Shown here: positions 47,839 to 58,990 of the stretch, in pieces
Layout of the letters: the number at the start of each line of letters is the position of its first letter
How positions within the stretch are numbered: the first letter of the stretch is position 1
Assembly: GCA_036346225.1 (NCBI GenBank)
Contig: JARFIW010000453.1
Span: forward strand, 5,766,001-5,830,000
DNA length: 64,000 nt
Direction: 5' to 3'
DNA from: Platerodrilus igneus
Lineage: Eukaryota; Arthropoda; Insecta; Coleoptera; Lycidae
The notes under the pieces: generated by a model
Seen by the model: only the letters and a program-made list of their open reading frames with translations
Databases searched by the model: none
What the model was told of the DNA's origin: nothing
Made by a program: the position numbers and the translations under genes

Positions 47839-48412
47839 CTGTGACAACGCCGCACGATGAAGTGTCACTAAAAAAAGCCGTTTCAACGCCTCGCTTTGGG
47901 CGTCGCTAAATTAGTGCTGTGATACAAATACAGCAAATTGTAAAATTTGAAATTGTGAAATTATCTTACATTCTAACTTTTCTTTGTCTGGCTAGCTCAA
48001 TAGAATTTATGGAGTTTACAAAATGAATTCAAACACAGCAATATCATAAGGCATCTATGGTGCTAAAAATTATTTTCTCTTATACAAAAAAGAATAGTAC
48101 ATTTACAGCATAATCTTTTTCAAGCATAAAATTATTCCTAACAAATAATTATCAAAATGTCTCTTACCTTATCTAGATTTAAATTTACAGAACTAAATCT
48201 CTTTCTTATGGGTAGTTTACCTGGCGTTTTATTCCCACGCTTGTAAGGTTTGTTTGGGTAAAAAAGTCCTTAACAGATAATCTATTAAAAAGATCAGAGT
48301 GTTTCGAATCCTGAGCACAAACTTTCCTTGGTAAATACCTTACAAATAAAATTATTATATAATTAAGATCTATTCTATCTTAAACTAAAATAACATATAT
48401 TCCAATATCAAA
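47838..48412. repeat. Fragment of a related Gypsy LTR
   Basis: Contains ctttgggcgtcgctaaat..gtgctgtgata, matching attgggcgtcataaactgctgtgat of the Gypsy 2 LTR, and tctggctagctcaat, matching the Gypsy 1 LTR. No internal region is attached, so it is a solo or broken LTR. Its other end is cut by the Penelope-like composite at ~48413. Confidence 0.6.
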
Positions 48413-48443
48413 TAAAATTAAATAAAAACCCTTAACCACAAAA

Positions 48444-48500
48444 AATATTTAAATTGGTAGATACGTATTTCGACCACTATGTGGTCATCATCAGTAGAAA
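48444..48500 (-). ncRNA. Hammerhead ribozyme-like motif, left copy
   Basis: Minus strand: CTGATGA, stem II GACCAC-ATA-GTGGTC, GAAA, then TACGTATC. The core CUGANGA...GAAA and the perfect 6-bp stem II match the hammerhead consensus. Stem III would be very short (UAC/GUA), as in the minimal type I ribozymes of Penelope-like elements that act best as dimers. Activity is not shown. Confidence 0.65.
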
Positions 48501-48541
48501 ACCTGTAATTAAAAAAAAAAAAAAATTCTCCTCACCACTTA

Positions 48542-48781
48542 GGCTGAAGTGAACTTTTCTAACCTATAATTTACTATATTGTTGCTTTAAACACTATCGA
48601 GGATATTCTCCTCACCCGCAGGCTGGTGTTCTCAACAACAAACAAGTGAATTGTGTCGCAATTGTTTGACACAATTCATTTGTTTGTTGTTGAGAACACC
48701 AGCCTGCGTGAGGAGAATATCCTCGATAGTGTTTAAAGCAACAATATAGTAAATTATAGGTTGGGAAAGTTCACTTCAGCC
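48542..48781. repeat. Large palindrome (arms ~115 bp, 10-bp loop)
   Basis: The left arm 48542-48657 (ggctgaagtgaac...caattgtgtc end) is the near-perfect reverse complement of 48668-48781. The centre is gcaattgttt. No coding sequence. It could extrude as a cruciform or fold as a long RNA hairpin. Confidence 0.9.
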
Positions 48782-48818
48782 AATGAGAGAATATCCTCTG
48801 AAGTGTTCCAGAACAACA

Positions 48819-48821
<3 letters not shown>

Positions 48822-48853
<32 letters not shown>
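48822..48853. repeat. (AT)n microsatellite at PLE 2 3' side
   Basis: Pure AT dinucleotide run between the palindrome and the 3' part of the PLE. Confidence 0.9.
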
Positions 48854-48857
<4 letters not shown>

Positions 48858-48915
48858 AGGAATTGATTTCGGGGTTGTAGTCTATTAGGGCAAATTAAGA
48901 ACTCCTTTTTGATCG

Positions 48916-48956
48916 ATTCGAGCTTTCGAAAATTTTATTTTCTTCTTCAGGAAACT
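48916..48956 (-). ncRNA. Second hammerhead-like motif, PLE 2 3' region
   Basis: Minus strand: CTGAAGA (fits CUGANGA), stem II GAAAAT-AAA-ATTTTC, then GAAA and gctcgaatc. Stem III is not convincing, so this is a weak call. Confidence 0.35.
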
Positions 48957-49281
48957 GCAAATATGTATAATTACAAGATGTAATTAAAATGTTTACTTAC
49001 GATCTAGAGTCTAATTTTAAATGTGAGAAGCATGAAACTATTTTAACTAAAACGACTATTTTAGGGTTGACATTTAAAACTATTGACACATACTTGATGA
49101 ATAATTAAAACGGAATAGTTATTGCATTACAATGAAGGTTGCATTAATAAATAAATCTAAAAATACATTGATGGATATAAGGGGTGTTGTTATGAAAATA
49201 AAATAAGTAATATGAATTAAATTATGATTGTTGACGTGTAATAAACTAAGATAATAGCTGCAAGGAGATTTGTTTAATAAA

Positions 49282-50750
49282 TTAATCAATTGTAGGGGTG
49301 TTAGTATTCTTTATTATTGATAGTAAATATGAATAAATGTTATTTAAATTTTGCGTGTCTGTCCTTTTGTTTAGTGGAAGATCTTGTAGTGAAATAGCAA
49401 CCATTTCGAGAAATAAACGTTTTTTGTAATTATCTTCTTTGAAAATAATTTTAGGGTTGTTGTAATTAAAAGTGTGACCAGTTTCTATAGCGTGTGACAC
49501 TAATGCACAGGTCATGATTTTTCGATTGCAATCACTTTTGTGAGAAGTAATTCTGGCGGAGAGCCATCTAGATGTGTGTCCCACATATTTGCCATGACAG
49601 TTCTGACATGGTATTTGTTATACGACTCCAGATTGTTGATCTTTAGGAGTTCGATTTTTTAATTTACTAAAAAGCACTTTATCTAAAGTTAAAACGGGTT
49701 TACTTGTCAGTTGTATTCCTTCAATGTCTTTAAAAATGTGTTTCAATTTGTTTGTAAGTTTATTTATATAAGGAAGAGGAATAAAAATTTTTGGGTTATT
49801 AGATATCGTCGTAGTTAAACTATGGTTGATATTAGGAATATTGAAAAGTAATTTATTTATTAATGAGTTGGGGTAAGAATTTTGAAGAAGAAGGTTTCTT
49901 AAAATAAAAAAGTTTTTGCTCTTTAGGGTGCGATGTGAAAGAAGTTCTATCATTTTCTTTAAGCCTAAGACAAGATTGATTTTCATACTGGTTGGATGAA
50001 ACGAATGATAGTTTAGGTATCGACCAGAAGAGCTAGGTTTTCTATACCAATCTGTAATGAGGATATTGTCTTTATGGATGATAAGAGTATCTAAAACGGA
50101 TGGTGCCATTAATTTCTTTTCAATTGTAAATTGGATGGTAGGATGGTAACTGTTGAAGATTTGAAGTACATGATCTTCACTACCAGAAGGAATACAGCAG
50201 ATTAGATCATCAACATATTTTTAATGAAGGAAGGATCAAAATTAAGTTTAGAGATGCAATTGTCTAGTAGGTCATCCATAACGTATTGTGCTAATATAGG
50301 TGAAACACTGGCTCCCATAGGGGTACCAAGTATTTGTTTATAAAATTTATTATCAAAAGAGAAATATGTAGTATCAAAAAGAAAGTCGATTAAATTTAAG
50401 AATTTTGTTTTGGTTATATTGCAATTTGTTTGTATAGTATGCCAACGGGTTGTTATACTAAGTTTAACTAATTCGACAGGTATATTGCTAAAAAGGGAAA
50501 TCACATCTAGACTAATGATTACGTGATTAGTTGGAACTTGAAAATCATTTATAAAAGAAGCAAAATGGAAAGAGTCAAGAACATAATAGCGATTGTTAGT
50601 ATTATATGATTTGGTGAGTATATTTGTTATTAGTTCAGAAATTTTGCAGTTTGGTGCATATAAAGAAGAACTTATGGGACGGAGAGAGAGTCGGTTTATG
50701 AATTTTGGAAGTCCGTAGAATTTAGGAGCGGTAGCATTATAAATCATTAG
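49282..50750 (-). pseudogene. Penelope-like element 2 pol: RT and GIY-YIG endonuclease
   Basis: The RT has KFYGLPKF (50720), SLDVISLFSNIP (~50500), QILGTPMGASVSPILAQYVMDD (50340-50270) and YVDDLICC (~50215, reached by a frameshift). The thumb region follows (TDWYRKPSSSGRYLNYHS, ~50040). A GIY-YIG-type endonuclease part lies at 49600-49282 (KYVGHTSRWLSARI). Frames break at ~50202 and ~49600. It is closer to complete than PLE 1 and belongs to a different subfamily by sequence. Confidence 0.85.
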
Positions 50751-50776
50751 TCGTTTGGCTTCATCTGCGTTAATGT

Positions 50777-50778
<2 letters not shown>

Positions 50779-50830
<52 letters not shown>
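50779..50830. repeat. (TA)n microsatellite at PLE 2 5' side
   Basis: Pure TA tract between the start of the PLE coding region and the right ribozyme repeat. Confidence 0.9.
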
Positions 50831-50834
<4 letters not shown>

Positions 50835-50853
50835 TTTTTTTTTTAATTACAGG

Positions 50854-50901
50854 TTTTCTACTGATGATGACCACATAGTGGTCGAAATACGTATCTAGCA
50901 A
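50854..50901 (+). ncRNA. Hammerhead ribozyme-like motif, right copy
   Basis: Plus strand: CTGATGA at 50861-50867, stem II 50869-50874 pairing with 50878-50883 around ATA, GAAA at 50884-50887, then TACGTATC. Flanking ttttcta and tagcaa could form stem I. It is opposite in orientation to the left copy. Confidence 0.65.
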
Positions 50902-51629
50902 TTTAAATATTTTTTGTGGTTAAGGGTTTTTATTTAATTTTATTTAAATCGTGCCACAGTGTTCCTATAGATTATTTCCAATATCAGTTACAAACAATAT
51001 TTTAAAAGTAATATTTGCAAAAATCTATAAAGCGCTTTTCCAATTCGTAATTAACAGTATTAAATATCTCCGGCTTCTTGACTTTATTTTAAATTGACGT
51101 TCAAGTTTCAGTTTACAAAATCATGCATATTTGCGTAAATCGTCCTTCCAATTATTTAATTAAATTTTAAAGTAGCTTTTTGTGTCTTGAAGAATTTTCC
51201 CTCGTCATTGTATATTACAAATTCAACTAACTACATTTCTAAGAATGACTTCTATATACACTGTTACATTGTAATTATTTAATTAAAGTATGCGTACCGC
51301 ATACTCAAAACAACAGCATCAAATTTCTTTTCTCAAAGTAACATCATCGCGATCGAATTTATGAATGAATCTAATGTGGATTACTTCTGTTTATATACAA
51401 AATTATCTCCTTTCTAGCGCGTTCCAGCTTTGTACGGAATGTAATACACTGTAACGATGCAAAATATTTCGGAATTTTTCACTAGCGTCGAAGTCTTTGC
51501 GTTTTATTACCTCGTTAGTGTTGATTTACGTGGGCTGCCCGTCTTTCTCTAATGCATAAGGTTATTGATCGCATCGCATCTCTTCTACAGGGATTGCGAT
51601 GGCTAATAATTAATTCTTATCTATTTTTA

Positions 51630-51725
51630 TGGGTTTTTATATTTCGGTGGGATTTATTTGTAGAATTTGAGTTTCAATGACTTCCCGTGACTCTTCATCA
51701 CGTCAATATGTATCACATTTTTATT
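51630..51725 (+). repeat. Interspersed repeat, copy b
   Basis: The sequence gggtttttatatttcgg...tgtagaatttgagtttcaatgacttcccgtgactc matches 40313-40428 and 56424-56535. The tatacagg end is not preserved. Confidence 0.55.
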
Positions 51726-51919
51726 GATATTTCTATTAGTAGCGAATAATTGTATTTCCTGGTACTTCATTTGCTCCTCCGCTCAACTTTCTTACGGGTT
51801 TGCTGGTTTTAGACCTCACTGACTTTTACAAATTGCTCTTTCTTATTTATGACTGACGGTCATTCAATTTTTTTGTAGAATGTCACTCTCACCATTTCTG
51901 TGGGAAGTTTGCAGATTAC

Positions 51920-53020
51920 CCAGACCTCAATATTGCAGTTACGTCTGCGCATTTCTAAGAGGCAGGGAAATACGGCATACGTAACAGGGCGTTAAGTATG
52001 AGCAATAACAATTTGACGGCTTTGGCGGAGATGTTGTTAGGACCTTATATGTTTTTAGCTTTCGTTTTTCTGATGAGTTTTGACAGCTCACGAGGAGTCA
52101 AGTGCGGTAGCTGCTCGTCATCGTTGTCCTCCAGGTAGAATCTAACTGCTCTGTTGATGTCTTCTATACGGTCGAGCTCCGCTTCGGCGCAATTTATAGT
52201 GAACTGCCATTCAAGATGGTCTACAAACTCTTAGATCTAGTTCTCTTCGTTGTAAACTGTTTCATTTTTGCTACGGATTAGGGATATTGGTGCGGACCTC
52301 TTCTTGAGTATATTTTCTATGCTTTAGAATGTGTGGTCATTTTTTAAGGTGCTTGGACTTCTTTCGTCAAAACTTGTTCCGGTGTTCCTGTAGTGAAATC
52401 TTTACTATGTTCCTTAGATCGTAGTAGGTGATGTGGTTTACTAGTATTTCTTCCTTGTAAGGTTTTTTTTCTGATGATCTCTTTGATATTATCTGGGATC
52501 TGCTGGTGTTGTGCATGTACTATCGTCATCTTGATTGTAGCCTTCAGATAATGATTGGACAGGCAATAGCTCTATTGCTGCGTCCACTTGATCCTTTGTG
52601 CTGAAAGGTGGAATTGGTGGTAAGGACTCCTGTAGATTGTCGGTGGAAACGGCCTATCATTATCTTTTCCTCCGCGGTAAAGTCTTTGGTTATACTCATC
52701 TACACAGGGTTGTGATCTGAGTCCAATTCGTTGACTGCGTGTAGCTTAAACGGCAATGCAAAGTTCTTGATAGATGCGATATCTAAGACGCTGGATCTCC
52801 CATCGTGTAACTATAGTAGGTCAGTTCTGGCGATTCTACGACTGCTGCCTGTCTGTTATCCTTGCAAATCTGCATAATTCTTTCCTTGTAGTTAATCTTT
52901 CGGTTGTTCGTCAGGGTGCTTGGCATTGAAGTTTCTCGTTAGTATTGTTGCTGTTCTAGTTAGTAGAACTGCGTCCAGGATTGTTTCTTGAATGGGATCG
53001 ACTGCCGGGTTGTAACCTGC
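51920..53020 (-). pseudogene. Decayed jockey-like LINE fragment
   Basis: Conceptual minus-strand translation in shifting frames recalls a LINE endonuclease-to-RT linker: FNAKHP near 52925, LRSQPCVDEY near 52720, and an LTPRELSKLIRK-like stretch near 52090. No open frame above ~60 codons survives. Identification is from scattered motifs only. Confidence 0.4.
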
Positions 53021-54629
53021 AACAAAACGTAACTTACCTGCAAAAACTGTGCCCTCAAAACTAGTAACGTGTGTTACATTTCAATTTCGCTTTTAAAATT
53101 TCTCTGGTTAATTCAATACCCGCTCGGATAAAATTCGTTTCTACTGTTAAATTCTTCAACATAATTAATAATAAATACGCTCTCTAATAATTCCTCAACT
53201 TAAATTTAGTTTCTTTGAAACAACAAGTTTATGCTATAATTAAATAGTTTATATCCTGCTTTAGGTATACGTTAGTTTGTTAAACCTTTCGATAGCGTAT
53301 AATGGTTTTCTCTATTGTTCCAATGTAAAAACTTGTTGAAATAAGGTCGCGCATTATACGATAAAACCGTGTTTTCCAGTTTTAATCGCGCTTCGATAAG
53401 CGAGGATTTGTAGTGTCATTTAAATGATTGTTGAATTTGATTCTGCAGCCTGTGCGTCGAAATACTTTCTACCATATTCGTCACCGTATTTCAAAAGCAA
53501 TGCACGTTTTTTTTTGTTCGACAACTAGGAGGTGTCTTGCGTGGATTGCTTTTTTTAGCTGGAAACCGAATGGGTTCTTTCTTTTTGTATACCAACTGCT
53601 TTTGTCTGTAGACCAACTGCTTTTGTCCATAGACCACTGCTGTAGTTATGGTAGCAGGGTAAATAGATCCTAACGACCAAGGCGTTGCTGTAGTGACTCA
53701 CCCCCGACGGATTGCGAGCTAAGTATCCGGACACCTACAGGTATGCAACTCGTTTTTGTGTGTGTGTCAATGGCATATTTCGTATCAATGTTTGATGTAG
53801 AAACGTGACATTGTAAAACCATTGTTACTTGCTGCTAATCGATATTTTCGCTCTACAGGTGTGAGGTACCTTTTTTAAAAATGTGGGACAGACATACGCG
53901 CATTCTTTTATACTGAGTGGTTTATTTTACAAACGGTACTATATACGATTTAAAAGATGTCTGACAAAAACTCCCACATGTTAATTCTTTCCTACTAATT
54001 AGTTATTTTACAAAAAGTATCAGGTAAAATTTTAAAAACGCTTGACAAAAGCTCTCACTGTTTTTATTTACTACTGATCAATTTTATTTTGTGTGAAATA
54101 CGAGATGCGTACTTCGTATCTAAATTCCTAAATTCTCCATACAATATAATTGTTTGCTATAAAATAATAACACTTAATTAATTTTTTTTTGCTTGTTTGT
54201 ACAGAATCCTTTATTTATTTTTATGTGTTAATAGATAATCGTGGGAGATGCGTTTTTTTTTCTTTTTGGTATGTAGGCGAATCTCCCCATTCTTCGCGTT
54301 TGATAGTTAGCTTGGTCTTTACTTTCCTTCCGGCTACGTCTAGGTATGTAGCACGTGACTCAAACAATGATATACTTTGCGAAGAATTCAACGTTAGCAT
54401 CGGTGACTTTAATGTTTTTGCCATTGAGAATATTCATTGTATCTGTAAATGAAAACATTTTAAGTCGCGGTTAGACACTAACGTTAATACTATATTAATT
54501 TGAACAATTCTTTGCCCTTCTTGATGCAGTACATGCGACCATAGGTATCTAGATGAAGAAAAAACAAAGTTAATCATTAAAAAGATTCTATATTATGATA
54601 TTGGTATATTAAAGTACTTCTTATTACAG
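53021..54629. other. 3' part of K2P intron, no element recognised
   Basis: AT-rich intronic sequence. A minor tandem run of ~24-bp units (accaactgcttttgtctgtag) lies at 53588-53645. Short open frames here have no recognisable domains. It ends in the splice acceptor ttattacag at 54621-54629. Confidence 0.5.
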
Positions 54630-54879
54630 GTAAAAGCAAACATAAGCAGAATACGCAAAAATATTACCGATCATCTATGGAAGGTAACGAAATATGATTT
54701 TCTATATTTGGAGAAGCAAAGCTACACTAATACAACTATTGTGTATTTGAAAGAATTCGAGACTGCGTTATTATATGCTATGACTAAAGGTGGATGGGAT
54801 GGTAATGAGTCAATTAATGAAACTCAGTGGACCTTCGAGGGTGCTCTGTTTTATTCCATTATCGTCATCACTACTATTG
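54630..54879 (+). CDS. K2P (TWIK-type) potassium channel, second coding exon
   Basis: 250 bp between the acceptor (AG at 54628-54629) and the donor g|gtaagtga at 54880. It reads on in phase 0 from exon 1. It encodes the extracellular cap loop, with candidate N-glycosylation sites NIS, NIT, NTT, NES and NET, then the first pore helix and start of the selectivity filter (WTFEGALFYSIIVITTIG). The exon ends after the first base of the Gly codon of TTIG, so the YG of the filter must lie in the next exon. Splitting the first pore filter by an intron is a known feature of TWIK-type genes. Helices M2-M4 and the second pore are not in this window as far as I can see. Confidence 0.88.
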
Positions 54880-57800
54880 GTAAGTGATAGTACTATACTT
54901 GGTATTTCTTGTTTTAAACGTCATAATTTTGTTTCGGCTTTAAAATTCTAACAATTACAGGAACTGCTTGCATTATATTTTATACAGTATTATTTAATGA
55001 CACAAAATCAGTCGTCTAAAAGTACCCATTTGTAGATACGTAAAAATAATAATCCAAGGGCACTAACTCGTAGATATACTTCTAAACCATATGCCCCCCT
55101 TTTGAATATCTTCAAATCATTTGGGAGGTAAACTTGTGATGTTCCGTTTTGGCTCAAAAACGCTGGGTAAAGTAGAGTAGAATTATTCTTGAAGGGCGGT
55201 TGACGTCATATGCGCAATAGATTCAAATAAACTTAAAATGTCAAAAATCAATATACTGCCGTACAACGTATACACACCATGCATTATAGTATTAATACGT
55301 CGTCGCAAATACACCATGAATTGGGTAAAATGAAATATTGTTTAGAAGTTCGCCGTTTACGTTGACAGTGTCTAGAAATACATAAATACACAAAATAAAC
55401 CCAAAGTATCATTTACTAATCAGAGACTTTACTTGTTTTTAACGACAAATAATTGTAGGTCCTCTAATTTAGTTCCGGTTTGTATACAAAAATTCTAACT
55501 ACGCCATTTTTCCCAAATCCATTAGTCGCGGCTGATATAAGAATACCACCAATTTCGCGGTTTTAATGATGTAATTAGTGTCAAGCTATCGCGGTTTGTT
55601 ATGATTCCCTCTATCATAAAACGTCGCCTATTCTTCTCTAATACAGGAATCGGTCTGCTACTATCTCTTTCTTTCATACTGTAATGCGTAGAGTAATTAA
55701 ACTTGCATATCAAACTATTATGGGTTTTAATAGTTGTTGATTTCTTGAATTAATTGTGGATGCAAATAATCAAATCATTTGACTTATAAAAACATTTTTT
55801 AGTAAAATGACGTTTTCCTTATTAAGTAACCGAAAATTCTAGAATTAATATGTTTTGCTTGAAACTCATGAAGTGTTATTTTTACTAGAATTAATATTTT
55901 AAAAGGATATATCTATACACGGATGTCAATTATACAACTAATTAAAGCACGCAATTACATTCTTAATGATTGTAAATGCAATAAGACTTGTTCTAGCGGA
56001 TACTTTATACACGGAAAATATGCTTTGCTTTTATAAACATGCATTAAAGCTCGCAACTAGTTATAACGCTTATTATGGCATTCTTAATGACTGTAGATGC
56101 AATCTAATAACGTAAAGATTTTAGTTTCGCTTATCTTAAAAACGTTTTGCTCTTATGCTTAGTAAATGCAATAAGATTTGTTTTTAAGCGAATGCATTAA
56201 ACGGCTTTGTATTTACATTTTAAAACAAAAATCGTTATTACTAAAAATAGAATGATTATGTACACGCGGTATCCTTCAAGTGTAATTATTTTACACACAT
56301 AGCTTAAAGTTGGGCTATTTTAAGTTTATCATCTTTTCACAATCTGCAATAAATGTAATACACGGGGTTTAATTACATAATTAATAAAGGCCTGTTTTTA
56401 GGTGCTAGAGCAATACGCTATTTTATACAGGGTGGAACAATTAAATATTGGGAAATCTTAATTTTCTCGTTTTTTTTTGGAGGTTTTTTTTATAGAATTT
56501 GAGTTCCAACGACTTCTCGTGACCATTTATCACATCAGTATATATACAGGGTCTTTCAGAATAAAGTACTGTAAATTGGGAAATAAATAGATTTTGACGA
56601 CCTATCAAGAAAGGTTAGATAACAGTTTCCTGTAAACTCAATCGTTTCCATTATACAGGGTGATCAAGTGATATTGAAAAATACATGTTTTTTAGAATAC
56701 TTTCATTTTGGGTAGAGACTTTAACTTGAAAATAAGTACACGTTATTTGTTTACCAATACGAATTATTACACTTTATTTCCACAAAATAGCATAATTCAT
56801 TGGAGTAGAATAAGAGGAGTTATAAAACAATTTTGACCTATACTTTTCGCAATTAAACCGCAACAAACTAGTAGGCAAAACCATCTATACGTCAGGTGAT
56901 TATAAACCAAATTCTTACCACCATAACGTGGAAGTTGGGTTTGATTTATAAGGTTGTCTTCAACCTGTCATACAAATTGTTTGCAGAGGTAGTATTTACA
57001 GAAAATATGCTCCAAAAATGGACTACCTTGAATGAAGAGATTTGTGCAAATTTTGAACGGAATTTAGAATTAGACAATTTGTTCAAGACTTTCAACACAT
57101 GAGATTAACTGATTTAGTAGTTGAATAAATGCTATAAAACTACAACTGGATCGTGAACGCAAATTAAAGCAGTTTGCCGATACATCTAATGGAAGTGTTT
57201 GGGTAGCAAATAAACTTCAGGGGAGAAAATTTATTTAATATAGAAATTGCAAAAGTTCGAAATGTTATTGTTTTATACGAGTGTAAGTGCTTTAAGATAT
57301 TAAATATGCAGGAATTACGAGGTTATACAACGGAAGAGAATTGTAGAAATTTTTTCCGAATTTTATGAAAAATTTGAGATTGTTATAATAAATTCAAGTA
57401 AAAATACGACAGATGCAGAATGGTTTCAAATGTGATTAGAAAGTGAGAGTCGTGCAAGCAATTATTTGTTTAATGATAGCAGCAATATATAAAGGATATA
57501 GATTTTGGAAAATCGCTCATGTAACTGTTTAGAGATTTGACTATCCCAGATTTATCAGATTCCGGTTATCACAGTTAAGAAAACATGTATGTAATAGATC
57601 TCATGGTTTTATAATTTACTTATAAAGTATTTATAATTTTTTTAAATCTTAATATTTTTTATTATTATTCTTAGGTGTAAGGTGGTGGTCCTTATTAAAG
57701 GTTGAAAATAAGTTGGTTTCTATGTGAAAGATAATAAGGAACTATTACGCGCGACAAGTTGTTGAAAAATCTTCGAGACTATCAGACGTATCAATTGAGA

Positions 57801-58049
57801 ATCATGTAACTTAGTGATGCTCATTAATAAAAATATTCGTGGTAAGTTTATATAATATTTGGACCTTAGGTGGGCTTAATTTAATTTTTAAATTAAAACC
57901 AAATCTATAGGATGCGTCTTAATCATCCTGAAATTTTTTCATATTTAAATTAAAAGGATGGCGTGCTTTTAAGTTAATTTCAAAATTACATTAAAATGGG
58001 ATCTGGACATACAACAATACTAAGAAATGTACAAGTGCTTATAGTGAAT
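54880..58049. other. K2P intron continuation, mostly unassigned
   Basis: No exon encoding the filter YG/M2 segment was recognised. A loose ~120-bp repetition (ttcttaatga.tgtaaatgcaat) occurs around 55960-56200. Mariner-like end motifs tatacagggt occur at ~56535 and ~56652. The rest shows nothing I can name. Confidence 0.45.
56424..56535 (+). repeat. Interspersed repeat, copy c
   Basis: The sequence tatacagggtggaacaatt...tatagaatttgagttccaacgacttctcgtgacc matches copies a and b. Another tatacagggt end follows immediately at ~56535. Confidence 0.65.
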
Positions 58050-58125
58050 GACTCGATGGTCTAGTGGATACGGCATTTGTTTTGCACGCAGATGGGCGGG
58101 GTTCGAATTCCGCTTCAGTCAACTT
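58050..58125 (+). repeat. tRNA-like head of a SINE or tRNA pseudogene
   Basis: gactcgatggtctagtggatacggc supplies an A-box-like element and ggttcgaattc a B-box-like element. Acceptor ends gact...agtc pair at four positions, and the D arm recalls tRNA-Arg. The acceptor and anticodon stems contain mismatches, and no terminator T-run follows at once, so a functional tRNA gene is unlikely. Confidence 0.5.
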
Positions 58126-58974
58126 TTGCCTCTAAGAACTGTGTAACGTAGCTATGTGGAAATGTATATGTAGGATGGAGCGGAAATGGATATATACAAA
58201 GTATAAGGTTAAAAATCGGCATAAGAAAAAATGGCGTATTGTTAGTGACCTAAAAAATGACGGATTGCTAAAGTTACGTAAGAAAAATGGAGGATTGTCA
58301 AAGTGACGTAAAAATGCTCAAGTGACAGCTGTGCCGTAGAAAGCGAAGGCAGTGAAGGAGCAAGGGGTGGTGGTACCAGACCCGCGACATTTATTTACTC
58401 TCTCTTTCTAAGTATATGATTTTATTATGCTTTTATAAGTTGTATAATACTCAATTACAATTTATATGTTTAATTGACATAGCAATTAATGCAGACAAGT
58501 GTTACCAAAAAAACTTCATCTTGATAATAGCTTCTATTATTGGGATAGCTCGTAGATTTTTAGAGTGTAAACTGTTTTTATATAACTTTTTGGACTGATG
58601 CATTTTCTGAACCTCACTAAATATTACACAGCAACTTCCGATAGTTGATCTATGGAAATTAGGAAACTGCTCAAACATTTGTAATGAAAATATTTAATTT
58701 AGATGAACAGACTAAATATGGACATTCTGGATAGTAGATTTCACAAACAGTAAATGTTAATTAAACATGATGTTTCAAATTTTGTTACTGTAATTGTAGT
58801 TCAGATAACAAGGTGTAACATTATTTCTTTTATACACATTGTGAAAATAATAATCTAGGACGATTACCTAATTTAAAACCGCAAATGAAGACATATTACT
58901 ATTGTAAGGTACTGCTTAGGCATTTCCTATGCAAAGATAACTTACAGTAGACGTGTTACGTAATTCGTGGCAGT

Positions 58975-58990
58975 CCCTGTTCGGGCGCCA
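58975..58990 (-). promoter_or_regulatory. Primer-binding site, tRNA-Lys type
   Basis: The minus strand reads TGGCGCCCGAACAGGG, the classic lysine-tRNA primer-binding sequence, 6 bp from the LTR end at 58997. It marks the start of an internal region extending to lower coordinates, in which I recognise no gag. Confidence 0.8.

Larger units (their letters stand above)
48413..50947 (-). mobile_element. Penelope-like element 2 within inverted ribozyme-bearing repeats
   Basis: Inverted repeats of ~100 bp (48413-48517 and 50842-50947) contain a hammerhead-like motif and enclose, on the minus strand, a PLE pol (50750-49282), two (AT)n tracts (48822-48853, 50779-50830) and a 240-bp palindrome (48542-48781). 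Penelope-like elements are known to carry hammerhead ribozymes in their terminal repeats. The outer flanks carry aaataaaattaaataaaa-type sequence in opposite orientations. Confidence 0.75.

Noticed and set aside
53428..53673. 81-codon open frame near a small tandem repeat
   Set aside because: Low-complexity translation of a tandem repeat (QLLLSVDQLLLSID), no start or splice support.
56896..57102. 68-codon open frame
   Set aside because: No homology that I recognise, flanked by stops in AT-rich intronic sequence; chance length.
58050..58120. Genuine tRNA gene
   Set aside because: Acceptor and anticodon stems contain mismatches and no immediate T-run terminator follows; a SINE head or pseudogene is likelier.
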